A stretch of DNA of 64,000 bases from an uncultured Roseateles sp. (GTDB lineage: Bacteria; Pseudomonadota; Gammaproteobacteria; Burkholderiales; Burkholderiaceae_C), in assembly GCF_913777145.1 (NCBI RefSeq), contig NZ_CAJYPS010000007.1, positions 1 through 64,000 of the forward strand, read 5' to 3'. The translations under genes and the position numbers were made by a program. Numbering within the stretch: position 1 is the first letter of the stretch; every line of letters starts with the position of its first letter. The notes under the pieces are model-generated. The model was not told the DNA's origin. It saw only the letters and a list, made by a program, of their open reading frames with translations, and searched no databases. Below are positions 29,257 through 36,688 of the stretch, piece by piece.

Positions 29257-32073
29257 ATGGCACGCATGCCCACATCGCTTTCCGTTCTCGCGCTCTCCAT
29301 CTCGCTGGCCTGCGCCGCCCAGGCACAGAGCCTGAGCAGCGCCCAGTCCGACGCGCTCGCCCGCCTCAACGCCACGGCCGGCAGCGGCGCGTCGGTCAGC
29401 TTCAACCGCGCCACCGGCACCGCCCAGTTCGTGCGCCTGCCGGCCAGCGCCACCAGCAGCGCCAAGTCCGCCCAGCTGTCGCGCGGCGCCGCGCTGATCA
29501 GCGACACCGCACGCCTGCAATCGGCGCAGCGCTTCCTGGGTGACAACGCCGCGCTGTTCGGCATCAAGAACGTGTCGACCGAGCTGAGCGCCGGCCGCGC
29601 GGTCACCGACGCGCTGGGCCGCTCGCAGATCACGCTGCAACAGGTCTATCAGGGCGTGCCGGTGTTCGGCGGCGAGCTGCGCAGCCATTTCGACAGCAGC
29701 GGCAACCTCGCCGCCATCAGCGGCGCCTTCGTGCCCGACATCGACGTCAGCACCACGCCCAGCCGTTCGGCCGCCGACGCCAGCGCCGCCGCCATCGCCT
29801 GGGTCAAGGCCGAGCAGCAGCGCGACCTGCGTCTGCGCAGCAGCACGCCCTCGCTGGTGATCTATCGCGAAGGCCTGATCAAGGGCGTGCCCGGCGCCAG
29901 CCACCTGGCCTGGATGACCGTGGTGGGCAATGGCGTGGACGTGCGCGACTTCATCCTCGTGGACGCACACAGCGGCAAGGTCATCGACCGCCTGCCCGGC
30001 ATCCACAACGAGAAGAACCGCCGTGCTTTCGACGCGCAGAACGTGACCCAGCCCGGCCCCAACTACCCGAACAACCCGTTCTGGGTGGAAGGCAATGCCT
30101 TCCCCACCGGCAACACCGAGGCGGACAACATGATCCAGTCCTCCTCGGAGATCTACGACCTGTTCAAGAAGGCGTTCGGCCGCGACTCCTACGACGGCAA
30201 GGGCGCGCGCATGGACTCCATCTTCAACCGCGGCAACGGCTGCCCGAATGCGTCCTGGAACGGCACCTACATCTCCTTCTGCCCGGGCACGACCACCGAT
30301 GACGTGACCGCCCACGAGTGGGGCCATGCCTACACCGAGTACACCCACGGCCTGGTCTATCTGTGGCAGGCCGGTGCGCTCAACGAGGCCTATTCCGACA
30401 TCTGGGGCGAGACCGTGGACCGCATCAACGGCCGCGGCGGCGACACCCCGGACGCGACCCGCACGCCGGGCTCCTGCACGGTGTCCACGCCGCTGCTGCC
30501 CAACATCACCATCACCGCGCCCAGCGCGATCGCCGGCGACAAGCTGGCCGGCACGGCCGCCTTCGGCCCCAGCGCATTCGCGCTGAACGGCAATGTGGTG
30601 GAGGTGAACGACGGTGACGGCACGGCCAACGACGGCTGCACCACGCCCTTCGTCAATGCCGCGGCCGTGGCCGGCAAGATCGCCTTCATGGACCGGGGCG
30701 TCTGCAGCTTCACGATCAAGGCCAAGAACGCGCAGCTCAACGGCGCGGTCGGGGTCATCATCGGCAACAACCAGGGCGGCTCCACGATCCTCAACATGAG
30801 TGGCACCGACGCCACCATCACCATCCCGTCGCTGTCGGTCACGCAGAACGACGGCACCGCGATCAAGACCCAGCTGGCCCAGGGCCGCACCGTGTCGGCC
30901 TCGCTGACGCGCGGCGGCTACGGCACCGACAACTCGGTGCGCTGGCTGGTCGGCGAAGACTCCTCGGCCTTCGGCGGCGCCATCCGTGACATGTGGAACC
31001 CGACCTGCTACGGCAACGCCGGCAAGGTCTCCGACGCGCGCTACACCTGCTCCACCGGCGACGCGGCCGGCGACTACGGCGGCGTGCACAGCAACTCCGG
31101 CGTGCCCAACCACGGCTATGCGCTGCTGGTGGACGGCGGCAGCTACAACGGCCAGACCATCACCGCGATCGGCCTGACCAAGGCGGCCCACATCTACTAC
31201 CGCGCACAGACCGTCTACCAGCACTCGGTCAGCGACTTCTCCTCGCACGCCGATGCGCTGGAGCAGTCCTGCCGCGACCTCACCGGCGCTGCGCTCAACG
31301 ACCTGAGCACCGGCCAGGTGTCGGGCCAGGTGATCAGCGCCAGCGACTGCGCTCAGGTCAGCAAGGCCGTGGCCGCGATCGAGCTGCGCACGCCGCCCAG
31401 CCAGTGCGGCTACCCCACGCTGCTGGCGCAGACCCCGCCGGCCCTGTGCCCCAGCGGCACGCCCAGCTCGCTGCTGGCCGACAACTTCGACGGCGGCCGC
31501 AGCCGCACCACACGCTGGACCGTCAGTCACAGCGGCGCTGCCAGCGCCACCGCACGTGACTGGGGCGCGGTGACCGGCCTGCCCGGCGGCCGTGCCGGCT
31601 ATGCGATGTTCGCGGCCGACCCCAACAGCGCCTGCTCCGGCCCCGACCAATCCTCGGCGATGCGCCTGGACAGCCAGGAGATCACCATCCCGGCGGGCAC
31701 CAGCACGCTGCGCATGGCCTTCGACCACTGGGTGGGCACCGAGAGCGGCTACGACGGCGGCAACGTGAAGATCAGCGTGAACGGCGGCGCCTGGCAGGTC
31801 GTGAAGGCGGCAGACTTCGTCTACAACCCCTACAACACGACGCTGATCACCACGGCCGGTGGCAACACCAACCCCATCGCCGGCCAAGCGGCGTTCTCGG
31901 GCAGCGACAGCGGCGGCTTCGGCGGCACCTGGGGCCGTTCCATCATCAACCTCGCGCCCTACGCGGTGGCGGGTGACCGCATCAAGCTGCGCTTCGAGAT
32001 GGGCGCAGACAGCTGCAGCGGCGCCTATGGCTGGTATGTGGACGACGTGAACGTCTACCGCTGCACGCCCTGA
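29257..32073 (+). CDS. Secreted M4-family metalloprotease with inserted PA domain
   Basis: Zinc endopeptidase precursor of 938 residues. It has a signal peptide (cleavage near AQAQ), then an FTP/PepSY-like propeptide to about 240. The catalytic zinc motif HEWGH is at 353-357 and the third ligand is Glu377 in NEAYSD. A PA domain is inserted at about 450-525 (VAGKIAFMDRGVCSF), between the zinc ligands and the acid His611 (GGVHSNSG). A C-terminal beta-rich domain (about 745-938) resembles MAM/choice-of-anchor modules. GGGAG precedes ATG 29257. It is likely extracellular and a nutrient or matrix protease. Confidence 0.93.
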   Translation: MARMPTSLSVLALSISLACAAQAQSLSSAQSDALARLNATAGSGASVSFNRATGTAQFVRLPASATSSAKSAQLSRGAALISDTARLQSAQRFLGDNAALFGIKNVSTELSAGRAVTDALGRSQITLQQVYQGVPVFGGELRSHFDSSGNLAAISGAFVPDIDVSTTPSRSAADASAAAIAWVKAEQQRDLRLRSSTPSLVIYREGLIKGVPGASHLAWMTVVGNGVDVRDFILVDAHSGKVIDRLPGIHNEKNRRAFDAQNVTQPGPNYPNNPFWVEGNAFPTGNTEADNMIQSSSEIYDLFKKAFGRDSYDGKGARMDSIFNRGNGCPNASWNGTYISFCPGTTTDDVTAHEWGHAYTEYTHGLVYLWQAGALNEAYSDIWGETVDRINGRGGDTPDATRTPGSCTVSTPLLPNITITAPSAIAGDKLAGTAAFGPSAFALNGNVVEVNDGDGTANDGCTTPFVNAAAVAGKIAFMDRGVCSFTIKAKNAQLNGAVGVIIGNNQGGSTILNMSGTDATITIPSLSVTQNDGTAIKTQLAQGRTVSASLTRGGYGTDNSVRWLVGEDSSAFGGAIRDMWNPTCYGNAGKVSDARYTCSTGDAAGDYGGVHSNSGVPNHGYALLVDGGSYNGQTITAIGLTKAAHIYYRAQTVYQHSVSDFSSHADALEQSCRDLTGAALNDLSTGQVSGQVISASDCAQVSKAVAAIELRTPPSQCGYPTLLAQTPPALCPSGTPSSLLADNFDGGRSRTTRWTVSHSGAASATARDWGAVTGLPGGRAGYAMFAADPNSACSGPDQSSAMRLDSQEITIPAGTSTLRMAFDHWVGTESGYDGGNVKISVNGGAWQVVKAADFVYNPYNTTLITTAGGNTNPIAGQAAFSGSDSGGFGGTWGRSIINLAPYAVAGDRIKLRFEMGADSCSGAYGWYVDDVNVYRCTP

Positions 32074-32109
32074 GCCTCACGCAACCCTCAGGCCCTGAGG
32101 CCTGGCACC

Positions 32110-32134
32110 GGGCGCCCCGCGGGGCGCCCTTTTT
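32110..32134 (+). terminator. Intrinsic terminator after M4 protease gene
   Basis: GGGCGCCCC (32110-32118) and GGGGCGCCC (32121-32129) form a perfect nine-base stem with a two-base loop, followed by TTTTT. This is the clearest Rho-independent terminator in the window, 37 bases after the protease stop. Confidence 0.85.
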
Positions 32135-32149
32135 CATGGGTGCGGCGCC

Positions 32150-33070
32150 TCAGGTCGCCAGCAACGCCTGCACCAGGGCCTGCGTGGCCGGCCGGGCGTC
32201 GGATGCAGCCGTGGTGCACAGCAGCAGCCAGCGCTGCCGCGCCCAGGCATCGCTCAGCGGACGCACGTGCAGCGCCTGCGACGCCAGGCGCTGCGCCGCG
32301 CTGTGCGGCACGACCGCGACGCCCACCCCCGCCGCCACCATCTGCACCAGGGCCTCCAGGCTGCCCAGACGCACCCGGTGACGCGGCACGCGCCCGCCGC
32401 GGGCGGCCTGGGCGAGCAGAAAGCGGCTCAGGCCACTGTCGCGCCCCAAACCCACGAAGGGCTGGTCCAGCAGCGCCGCAAAGCCCAGCTGGCGCCGCCG
32501 CGCCAGCGACCAGCCGCGGGGCAGCAGCGCGACCAGCGGGTCCGCCCGCCAGCGCCTGCAGACCAGGCCAAGGGTGTCCACATGGTCGGCCACCAGGCCC
32601 AGGTCGGCCGCGTCACGGCGCAGTGCCTCCAGCACGGCGTCGCTGGGCAGTTCCTGCAGATCCACATCCAGCTCGGGGTGCTCACGCAAGAAGAGCCCCA
32701 GCCGCGGCGGCAGCGCCTCGGCCAGCGCCGCCGTGTTGCCCAGCACGCGCAGCGTGCCCCGCAGGCCCGCGCCAAAGGCGGCCATCTCCAGATGCAGCCC
32801 GTCCAGTTCGGCCAGCACGCGCCGCGCCAGACGGGTCAGCGCCAGGCCGGCGTCCGTGGCCTGGACCCCGGCCTTGGAGCGCAACAGCAGCGGCATGCCG
32901 ACGCGGGCCTCCAGCGCCCGCAGCCGCGCGCTCGCCGCGGCCAGCGACAGGCTCACCCAATCCGCGCCCGCGGTGATGGAGCCGCGCTCCAGCACGGCCA
33001 GCAACAGGTGCAGGTCGAAGGGGTCGACGCGGTAGTCGGTCGAGCGGGACTTCGGGGGCGTGGGGCTCAT
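32150..33070 (-). CDS. LysR-family transcriptional regulator
   Basis: DNA-binding regulator of 306 residues. The helix-turn-helix region includes LERGSITAGADWVSLSLAAASARLRALE and the domain continues to about residue 75, followed by an effector-binding half. The ATG at 33070 is chosen because AGAGGA lies six bases before it; longer starts at 33076 and 33103 are possible. It is divergent from the TauE/SafE-type exporter gene (80 bases apart), which is its likely target. In related genomes such pairs are common. The effector is unknown. Confidence 0.87.
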   Translation of the reverse strand: MSPTPPKSRSTDYRVDPFDLHLLLAVLERGSITAGADWVSLSLAAASARLRALEARVGMPLLLRSKAGVQATDAGLALTRLARRVLAELDGLHLEMAAFGAGLRGTLRVLGNTAALAEALPPRLGLFLREHPELDVDLQELPSDAVLEALRRDAADLGLVADHVDTLGLVCRRWRADPLVALLPRGWSLARRRQLGFAALLDQPFVGLGRDSGLSRFLLAQAARGGRVPRHRVRLGSLEALVQMVAAGVGVAVVPHSAAQRLASQALHVRPLSDAWARQRWLLLCTTAASDARPATQALVQALLAT

Positions 33071-33150
33071 GCTCATCCTCTTGAATCGGCAGAGGATAAG
33101 CACGCCGCTTCGCGCTGGACGCCCGGCATGCCGGCCTCGACCATCACGAC

Positions 33151-33906
33151 ATGGACGCGCCCCTCTCGCTGCTCTTCATCGCCCTCGTCTTCATGCTGGC
33201 CGGCACGGTCAAGGGCATCACCGGCATGGGCCTGCCCACGGTGGCCGTGAGCCTGCTGGGGCTGGCCATGCCGCCCACGCAAGCCGCGGCGCTGCTGGTG
33301 CTGCCCTCGCTGCTGACCAATCTCGCCCAGTGCCGCGGCCCCCACACCCGGGATCTGGCCGCGGCGCTGTGGCCGCTGTGGCTGGGCCTGGTGACCGCCG
33401 TGCTGCTGACGCCGGCTGCCAACCCCGCCCTGCCGGATCCACACCAGCTGCTGGGTGTTGCACTGCTGGCCTATGGCGGCTGGGGGCTGATGCGACGCGC
33501 GCACACGCCAGGCCCGGCGCCGCAAGGGCTGTGCCGCGGCGCGCTGAAGGCCGGTCTGCTGGCAGGGCTGGTGGGTCTCCTGACCGGCGCCATCACCGCG
33601 CTGACCGCGGTATTCGTGATCCCGCTGGTGCCCTATCTGCAGGCCCTGCGCCTGCCGCGCGACCGGCTGATCCAGGCCCAGGGCCTGTGCTTCATGGTGG
33701 CGACGCTGGCTCTGGCGCTGCGGCTGCAGGCCAGCCCCCAGGCCCCGCTGTGGAGCTTCGACACGCTGCTGGCGCTGGCCACCGCGCTCGCAGGCATGGC
33801 CCTGGGCGGCCGCTGGCGCCAGCGACTCAGCGGCCCGGCCTTCCAGCGCGCGCTGTTCCTGGTGCTGATGGGCCTGGGCCTGGCCAATCTGCTGCACGGC
33901 CGCTGA
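33151..33906 (+). CDS. TauE/SafE (TSUP) family permease
   Basis: Membrane protein of 251 residues with about eight hydrophobic helices in the TSUP family. Related members export sulfite, sulfoacetate or other organosulfonates or anions. The N-terminal repeat has GTVKGITGMGLPTVAVSLLG, the family signature, echoed in the second half by GLVGLLTGAITALT. No start site beyond ATG 33151 looks better. The divergent LysR gene probably controls it. The substrate cannot be read from the sequence. Confidence 0.88.
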   Translation: MDAPLSLLFIALVFMLAGTVKGITGMGLPTVAVSLLGLAMPPTQAAALLVLPSLLTNLAQCRGPHTRDLAAALWPLWLGLVTAVLLTPAANPALPDPHQLLGVALLAYGGWGLMRRAHTPGPAPQGLCRGALKAGLLAGLVGLLTGAITALTAVFVIPLVPYLQALRLPRDRLIQAQGLCFMVATLALALRLQASPQAPLWSFDTLLALATALAGMALGGRWRQRLSGPAFQRALFLVLMGLGLANLLHGR

Positions 33907-33922
33907 CGAGCGGCCGCCGCCC

Positions 33923-35044
33923 TCAGTCGGCGTAGCGCTGGCGTATCGCGTCGCGGCCCGCACGGTCGCTCAACAGCGCCTCCACGCAGGCCGCGTCCAG
34001 CAGGCCACGGGCCACCTGGTCGCGCAGCTCGGCCTCGCAGCGTGCTTCCGGCCAGGCCGGCTTGTAGGGGCGCGCGGAGGACAGCGCGTCGTAGACATCC
34101 GCCACCGCGACGATGCGCGCCGCCACCGGCACCGCGTCGCCGCGCAGGCCACGCGGATAGCCGCTGCCGTCACCGCGCTCATGGTGGCCGGCCACGACGT
34201 CGCGCATCACGGCCGCGGCCGGGTCCTGGCCCAGGCCGAGGTCGTTGACGATGTGCTCGATCAGCTCCTCGCCGATCTGCACATGCTGCTGCATCTGCTG
34301 CCACTCCTCGGGTGTGAGCCGGCCCGGCTTCAGCAGGATGGCATCGGGGATGCCGACCTTGCCGATGTCGTGCAGCGGCGCGAACAGATGAAGGTATTCG
34401 ATGGTCTCGTCACTGAGCCCGTAGCGCCCGGCCACGCCGCGCGCGATCAGCCGCGAATACTTGGCCATGCGCACCAGGTGCTGGCCGGTCTCCACGTCGC
34501 GGATGCGCGCCAGGCCGGTGGCGATGTCGACCGCGCCTATCAGGTGCTGGACCGCAGACAGCCGCAGCAAGTAGAGCTGGCTGATGATGTCCGCGAACTC
34601 GTCCAGCACCTCGGTCACCGCCGGCGTGAAGGCCGCTCGCTCAACGGCGTCGAAGAACACGAAGGCCGACAGCTCGTCGCCCCGATAGACCGGCAGCGTG
34701 TAGCTGCTGCGGTAATGCTGGCTCTTCAGCCAGTCGGTATGCACGCTGTGGGATGGAAAGCTCTGCGCGATGTCGTCCACCACGCGCGCGCGGCGCGCGT
34801 CGCGCAGCTGCAGCAGCGAGGGCACGCTGGCCAGCGTGGCCTCGTGGTGCGTCAGCGTCTGGCCCCCCTCGGTGCTGCTCGCAAAGGTCTTGAGCAGGTC
34901 GGTCTCGGGGTCGTAGAGCGCCAGCGCGACCCGCGCGATGAAGGGGTAGCGGGCACGCAGGATGGCATGCAGGCGCTGGATGCGCTGGGCCAGGCCCGAC
35001 TTCTCGAATTCGGCCCGCCCCAGGACTCGCTCGGAGGAACGCAT
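33923..35044 (-). CDS. HD-GYP domain protein with N-terminal GAF-like region
   Basis: Probable c-di-GMP phosphodiesterase of 373 residues, cytoplasmic. The N-terminal half (about 20-180) resembles a GAF sensor. The HD-GYP domain carries LHDIGKVGIPD, a LTPEEW segment, GHHER and DGSGYPRGL; the last stands in for HHExxDGxGYP. The start at 35044 is supported by GGGAG eight bases ahead; longer starts exist at 35074 and 35098. Together with the GGDEF-EAL and PilZ genes, three possible c-di-GMP proteins are in this 10 kb. It converges on the TSUP gene. Confidence 0.9.
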   Translation of the reverse strand: MRSSERVLGRAEFEKSGLAQRIQRLHAILRARYPFIARVALALYDPETDLLKTFASSTEGGQTLTHHEATLASVPSLLQLRDARRARVVDDIAQSFPSHSVHTDWLKSQHYRSSYTLPVYRGDELSAFVFFDAVERAAFTPAVTEVLDEFADIISQLYLLRLSAVQHLIGAVDIATGLARIRDVETGQHLVRMAKYSRLIARGVAGRYGLSDETIEYLHLFAPLHDIGKVGIPDAILLKPGRLTPEEWQQMQQHVQIGEELIEHIVNDLGLGQDPAAAVMRDVVAGHHERGDGSGYPRGLRGDAVPVAARIVAVADVYDALSSARPYKPAWPEARCEAELRDQVARGLLDAACVEALLSDRAGRDAIRQRYAD

Positions 35045-35137
35045 GACGATGACTCCCTGGCTTTTTGGGGCCATGGTAGCCGCCGCGCCGCGCTTCACGC
35101 GCCCGGCCAGGCGCGTGCGCGCAACAGCGTGAACAGC

Positions 35138-35932
35138 TCAGTCGGCGATGGGCGGGTACTCGCCCAGGCCGTCCGGCCAGGGGGTCAGGATCTCGAAGCC
35201 GTCCTTGGTGACGGCCACCATGTGTTCCCACTGGGCAGACAGCGAATGGTCCTTGGTCACCACGGTCCAGCCGTCGGCCAGCTCCTTGATCGCGGCCTGG
35301 CCGGCGTTGATCATGGGCTCTATCGTGAAGATCATGCCCTCCTGCAGGCGCAGGCCCTCGCCGGGGCGGCCGAAGTGGTTCACATGGGGCTCGTCGTGAT
35401 AGACGTCGCCGATGCCGTGGCCACCGTACTCGCGCACCACGCTGTAGCCTGCGGCCAGCGCCACCTGCTGGATCGCATGGCCCACGTCGCCCAGCGTCGC
35501 GCCGGGGCGCACCTGACGGATGCCGGCGCGCAGCGCCTCGTAGGTGGTGGTCACCAGGCGCTTGGCCAGCGGCCCGGGCTCGCCCACGAAGAACATGCGG
35601 CTGCTGTCGCCGAACCAGCCGTCCTTGGTCAGCGTGACGTCCACGTTGACGATGTCGCCCTTCTTGAGCTTCTTGTCCGGCGACGGGATGCCGTGGCAGA
35701 CCACATGGTTGGGCGACACGCAGGCGGTCTTGGGGAAGCCGTGGTAGCCCACGTTGGACGGAATGCAGCCCAGCTTGTTGACGATGTAGTCGTGGCAGAG
35801 GTCGTCCAGCTCGCCGGTGGTGACGCCGGGCACCACATGGGGTTTGAGCATCGCCAGCACCTCGGCGATCAGATGGCCGGCCGTGCGGGCCTTGGCCACC
35901 TCTTCCGGGCTGCGGATCTTGAGGCTCTTCAT
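35138..35932 (-). CDS. map: Methionine aminopeptidase type I
   Basis: Metalloenzyme that removes the starting methionine from new proteins; 264 residues. All five metal ligands are visible: Asp98, Asp109, His172, Glu205 and Glu236, and the substrate-side His80 (VVCHGIPS). The start overlaps the stop of the ParD-like gene as ATGA, so it is translationally coupled to it. Standard map genes sit near rpsB-tsf, so this is probably an extra copy in a different context. Loss of the ligands is not seen, so it should be active. Confidence 0.95.
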   Translation of the reverse strand: MKSLKIRSPEEVAKARTAGHLIAEVLAMLKPHVVPGVTTGELDDLCHDYIVNKLGCIPSNVGYHGFPKTACVSPNHVVCHGIPSPDKKLKKGDIVNVDVTLTKDGWFGDSSRMFFVGEPGPLAKRLVTTTYEALRAGIRQVRPGATLGDVGHAIQQVALAAGYSVVREYGGHGIGDVYHDEPHVNHFGRPGEGLRLQEGMIFTIEPMINAGQAAIKELADGWTVVTKDHSLSAQWEHMVAVTKDGFEILTPWPDGLGEYPPIAD

Positions 35933-36186
35933 GCGCGCGCTCCCTTCGCGGCCTTGGCCGGCGCGGCCGGCGTCCAGCCCGCCAGGCGGGCCAGGTCCAG
36001 CCCGCCCTGCTGCTCGGCGCGTATCAGCAGCTGGCACAGCTCGCTGTGGTTGAGCTGCGGATGCAGCTCGGCCAGCAGGCCTATGCGCATCCAGTGCTCG
36101 GCCTGGGCGTTGATGGAGCGCGACAGCGCCTGGCTCGCAATGCGCAGGCTCTCGTGCAGCGGGTCGGAGATTTTGACGATTCCCAT
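35929..36186 (-). CDS. ParD-like antitoxin homologue
   Basis: Small protein of 85 residues resembling the ParD-like family (DUF3423). It starts MGIVKISDPLHESLRIASQALSRSI, a ribbon-helix-helix-type DNA-binding N-terminus, then NAQAEHWMRIGLLAE. No ParE-type toxin gene is adjacent; the partner in its transcript is map. The ATG at 36186 follows a distinctive AT-rich operator. Family members near map occur in other Proteobacteria. Toxin-antitoxin action is not shown by the sequence. Confidence 0.75.
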   Translation of the reverse strand: MGIVKISDPLHESLRIASQALSRSINAQAEHWMRIGLLAELHPQLNHSELCQLLIRAEQQGGLDLARLAGWTPAAPAKAAKGARA

Positions 36187-36194
36187 GACGGGAC

Positions 36195-36224
36195 TATATA
36201 CGATCCATATACAAACCGTATATC
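36195..36224. promoter_or_regulatory. AT-rich operator with ATATAC half-sites ahead of ParD-like gene
   Basis: ATATACG (36196-36202) and CGTATAT (36217-36223) form an inverted repeat, with a further CATATAC copy at 36206-36212 between them. The patch is strikingly AT-rich compared with its surroundings and lies nine bases before the ATG at 36186 (minus strand). Ribbon-helix-helix antitoxins commonly repress from such short-spaced half-sites; autoregulation is inferred. Confidence 0.6.
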
Positions 36225-36226
36225 CA

Positions 36227-36688
36227 TCAATCCGCCACCACCGCCACCTCGTAGATCGCCAGGAACTCCGCCGGCATGCGCTTGGGCCTCCCACTGCTGA
36301 TCTCAATGCACACCAGCGCCCAGCGCCCGCGCAGCAGCGTCGCGCCGTCGCTCACGCGGCGCAGCTGGAAGCGGCGCTCCATGCTGAGCTTGCCGTCGCT
36401 GGCCGTGAGCCAGGTGCCCAGCAGCAGCGCCTCGCCCTCGAAGGACGGCAGCAGGTAGTCGTAATGGCCCTCGCGGATGGCCATCGCGCGGTCCAGGCGC
36501 TGGTAGTCGGCCAGCGTGAGGCCCAGCGCGTCGGAATGCGCCCAGGCCACCTGCTCACACCACTGCACATAGACCGCGTTGTTGGTGTGGCCCAGGCCGT
36601 CGATGTGGGCGGGCTGGGGCGCCAGCGCGAGCGTGAAGGGGCCGGGGCGGTCCCAGCCCTCAGCCAGCGCCGGCGCGGCCTCAGTCAT
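36227..36688 (-). CDS. Acyl-CoA thioesterase (hotdog fold)
   Basis: 4HBT-type thioesterase of 153 residues. The motif HIDGLGHTNNAVYVQWCE, with likely catalytic Asp30, is the YbgC/4HBT signature. It probably hydrolyses acyl-CoA or related thioesters in the cytoplasm; the substrate is unknown. Its ATG (36688) lies eight bases inside the end of the SMC gene, so it is in the condensin operon and may be coupled to it. The link may be only positional. Confidence 0.85.
   Translation of the reverse strand: MTEAAPALAEGWDRPGPFTLALAPQPAHIDGLGHTNNAVYVQWCEQVAWAHSDALGLTLADYQRLDRAMAIREGHYDYLLPSFEGEALLLGTWLTASDGKLSMERRFQLRRVSDGATLLRGRWALVCIEISSGRPKRMPAEFLAIYEVAVVAD

Noticed and set aside
28534..31887. Long minus-strand frame of over 1100 codons opposite the PEP-CTERM and protease genes
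   Set aside because: It is antisense to genes with clear motifs and has Arg/Gly/Ala/His-rich shadow composition typical of high-GC DNA.
35929..36186. Classical ParDE toxin-antitoxin pair
   Set aside because: No ParE-like toxin frame beside it; its partner cistron is map.
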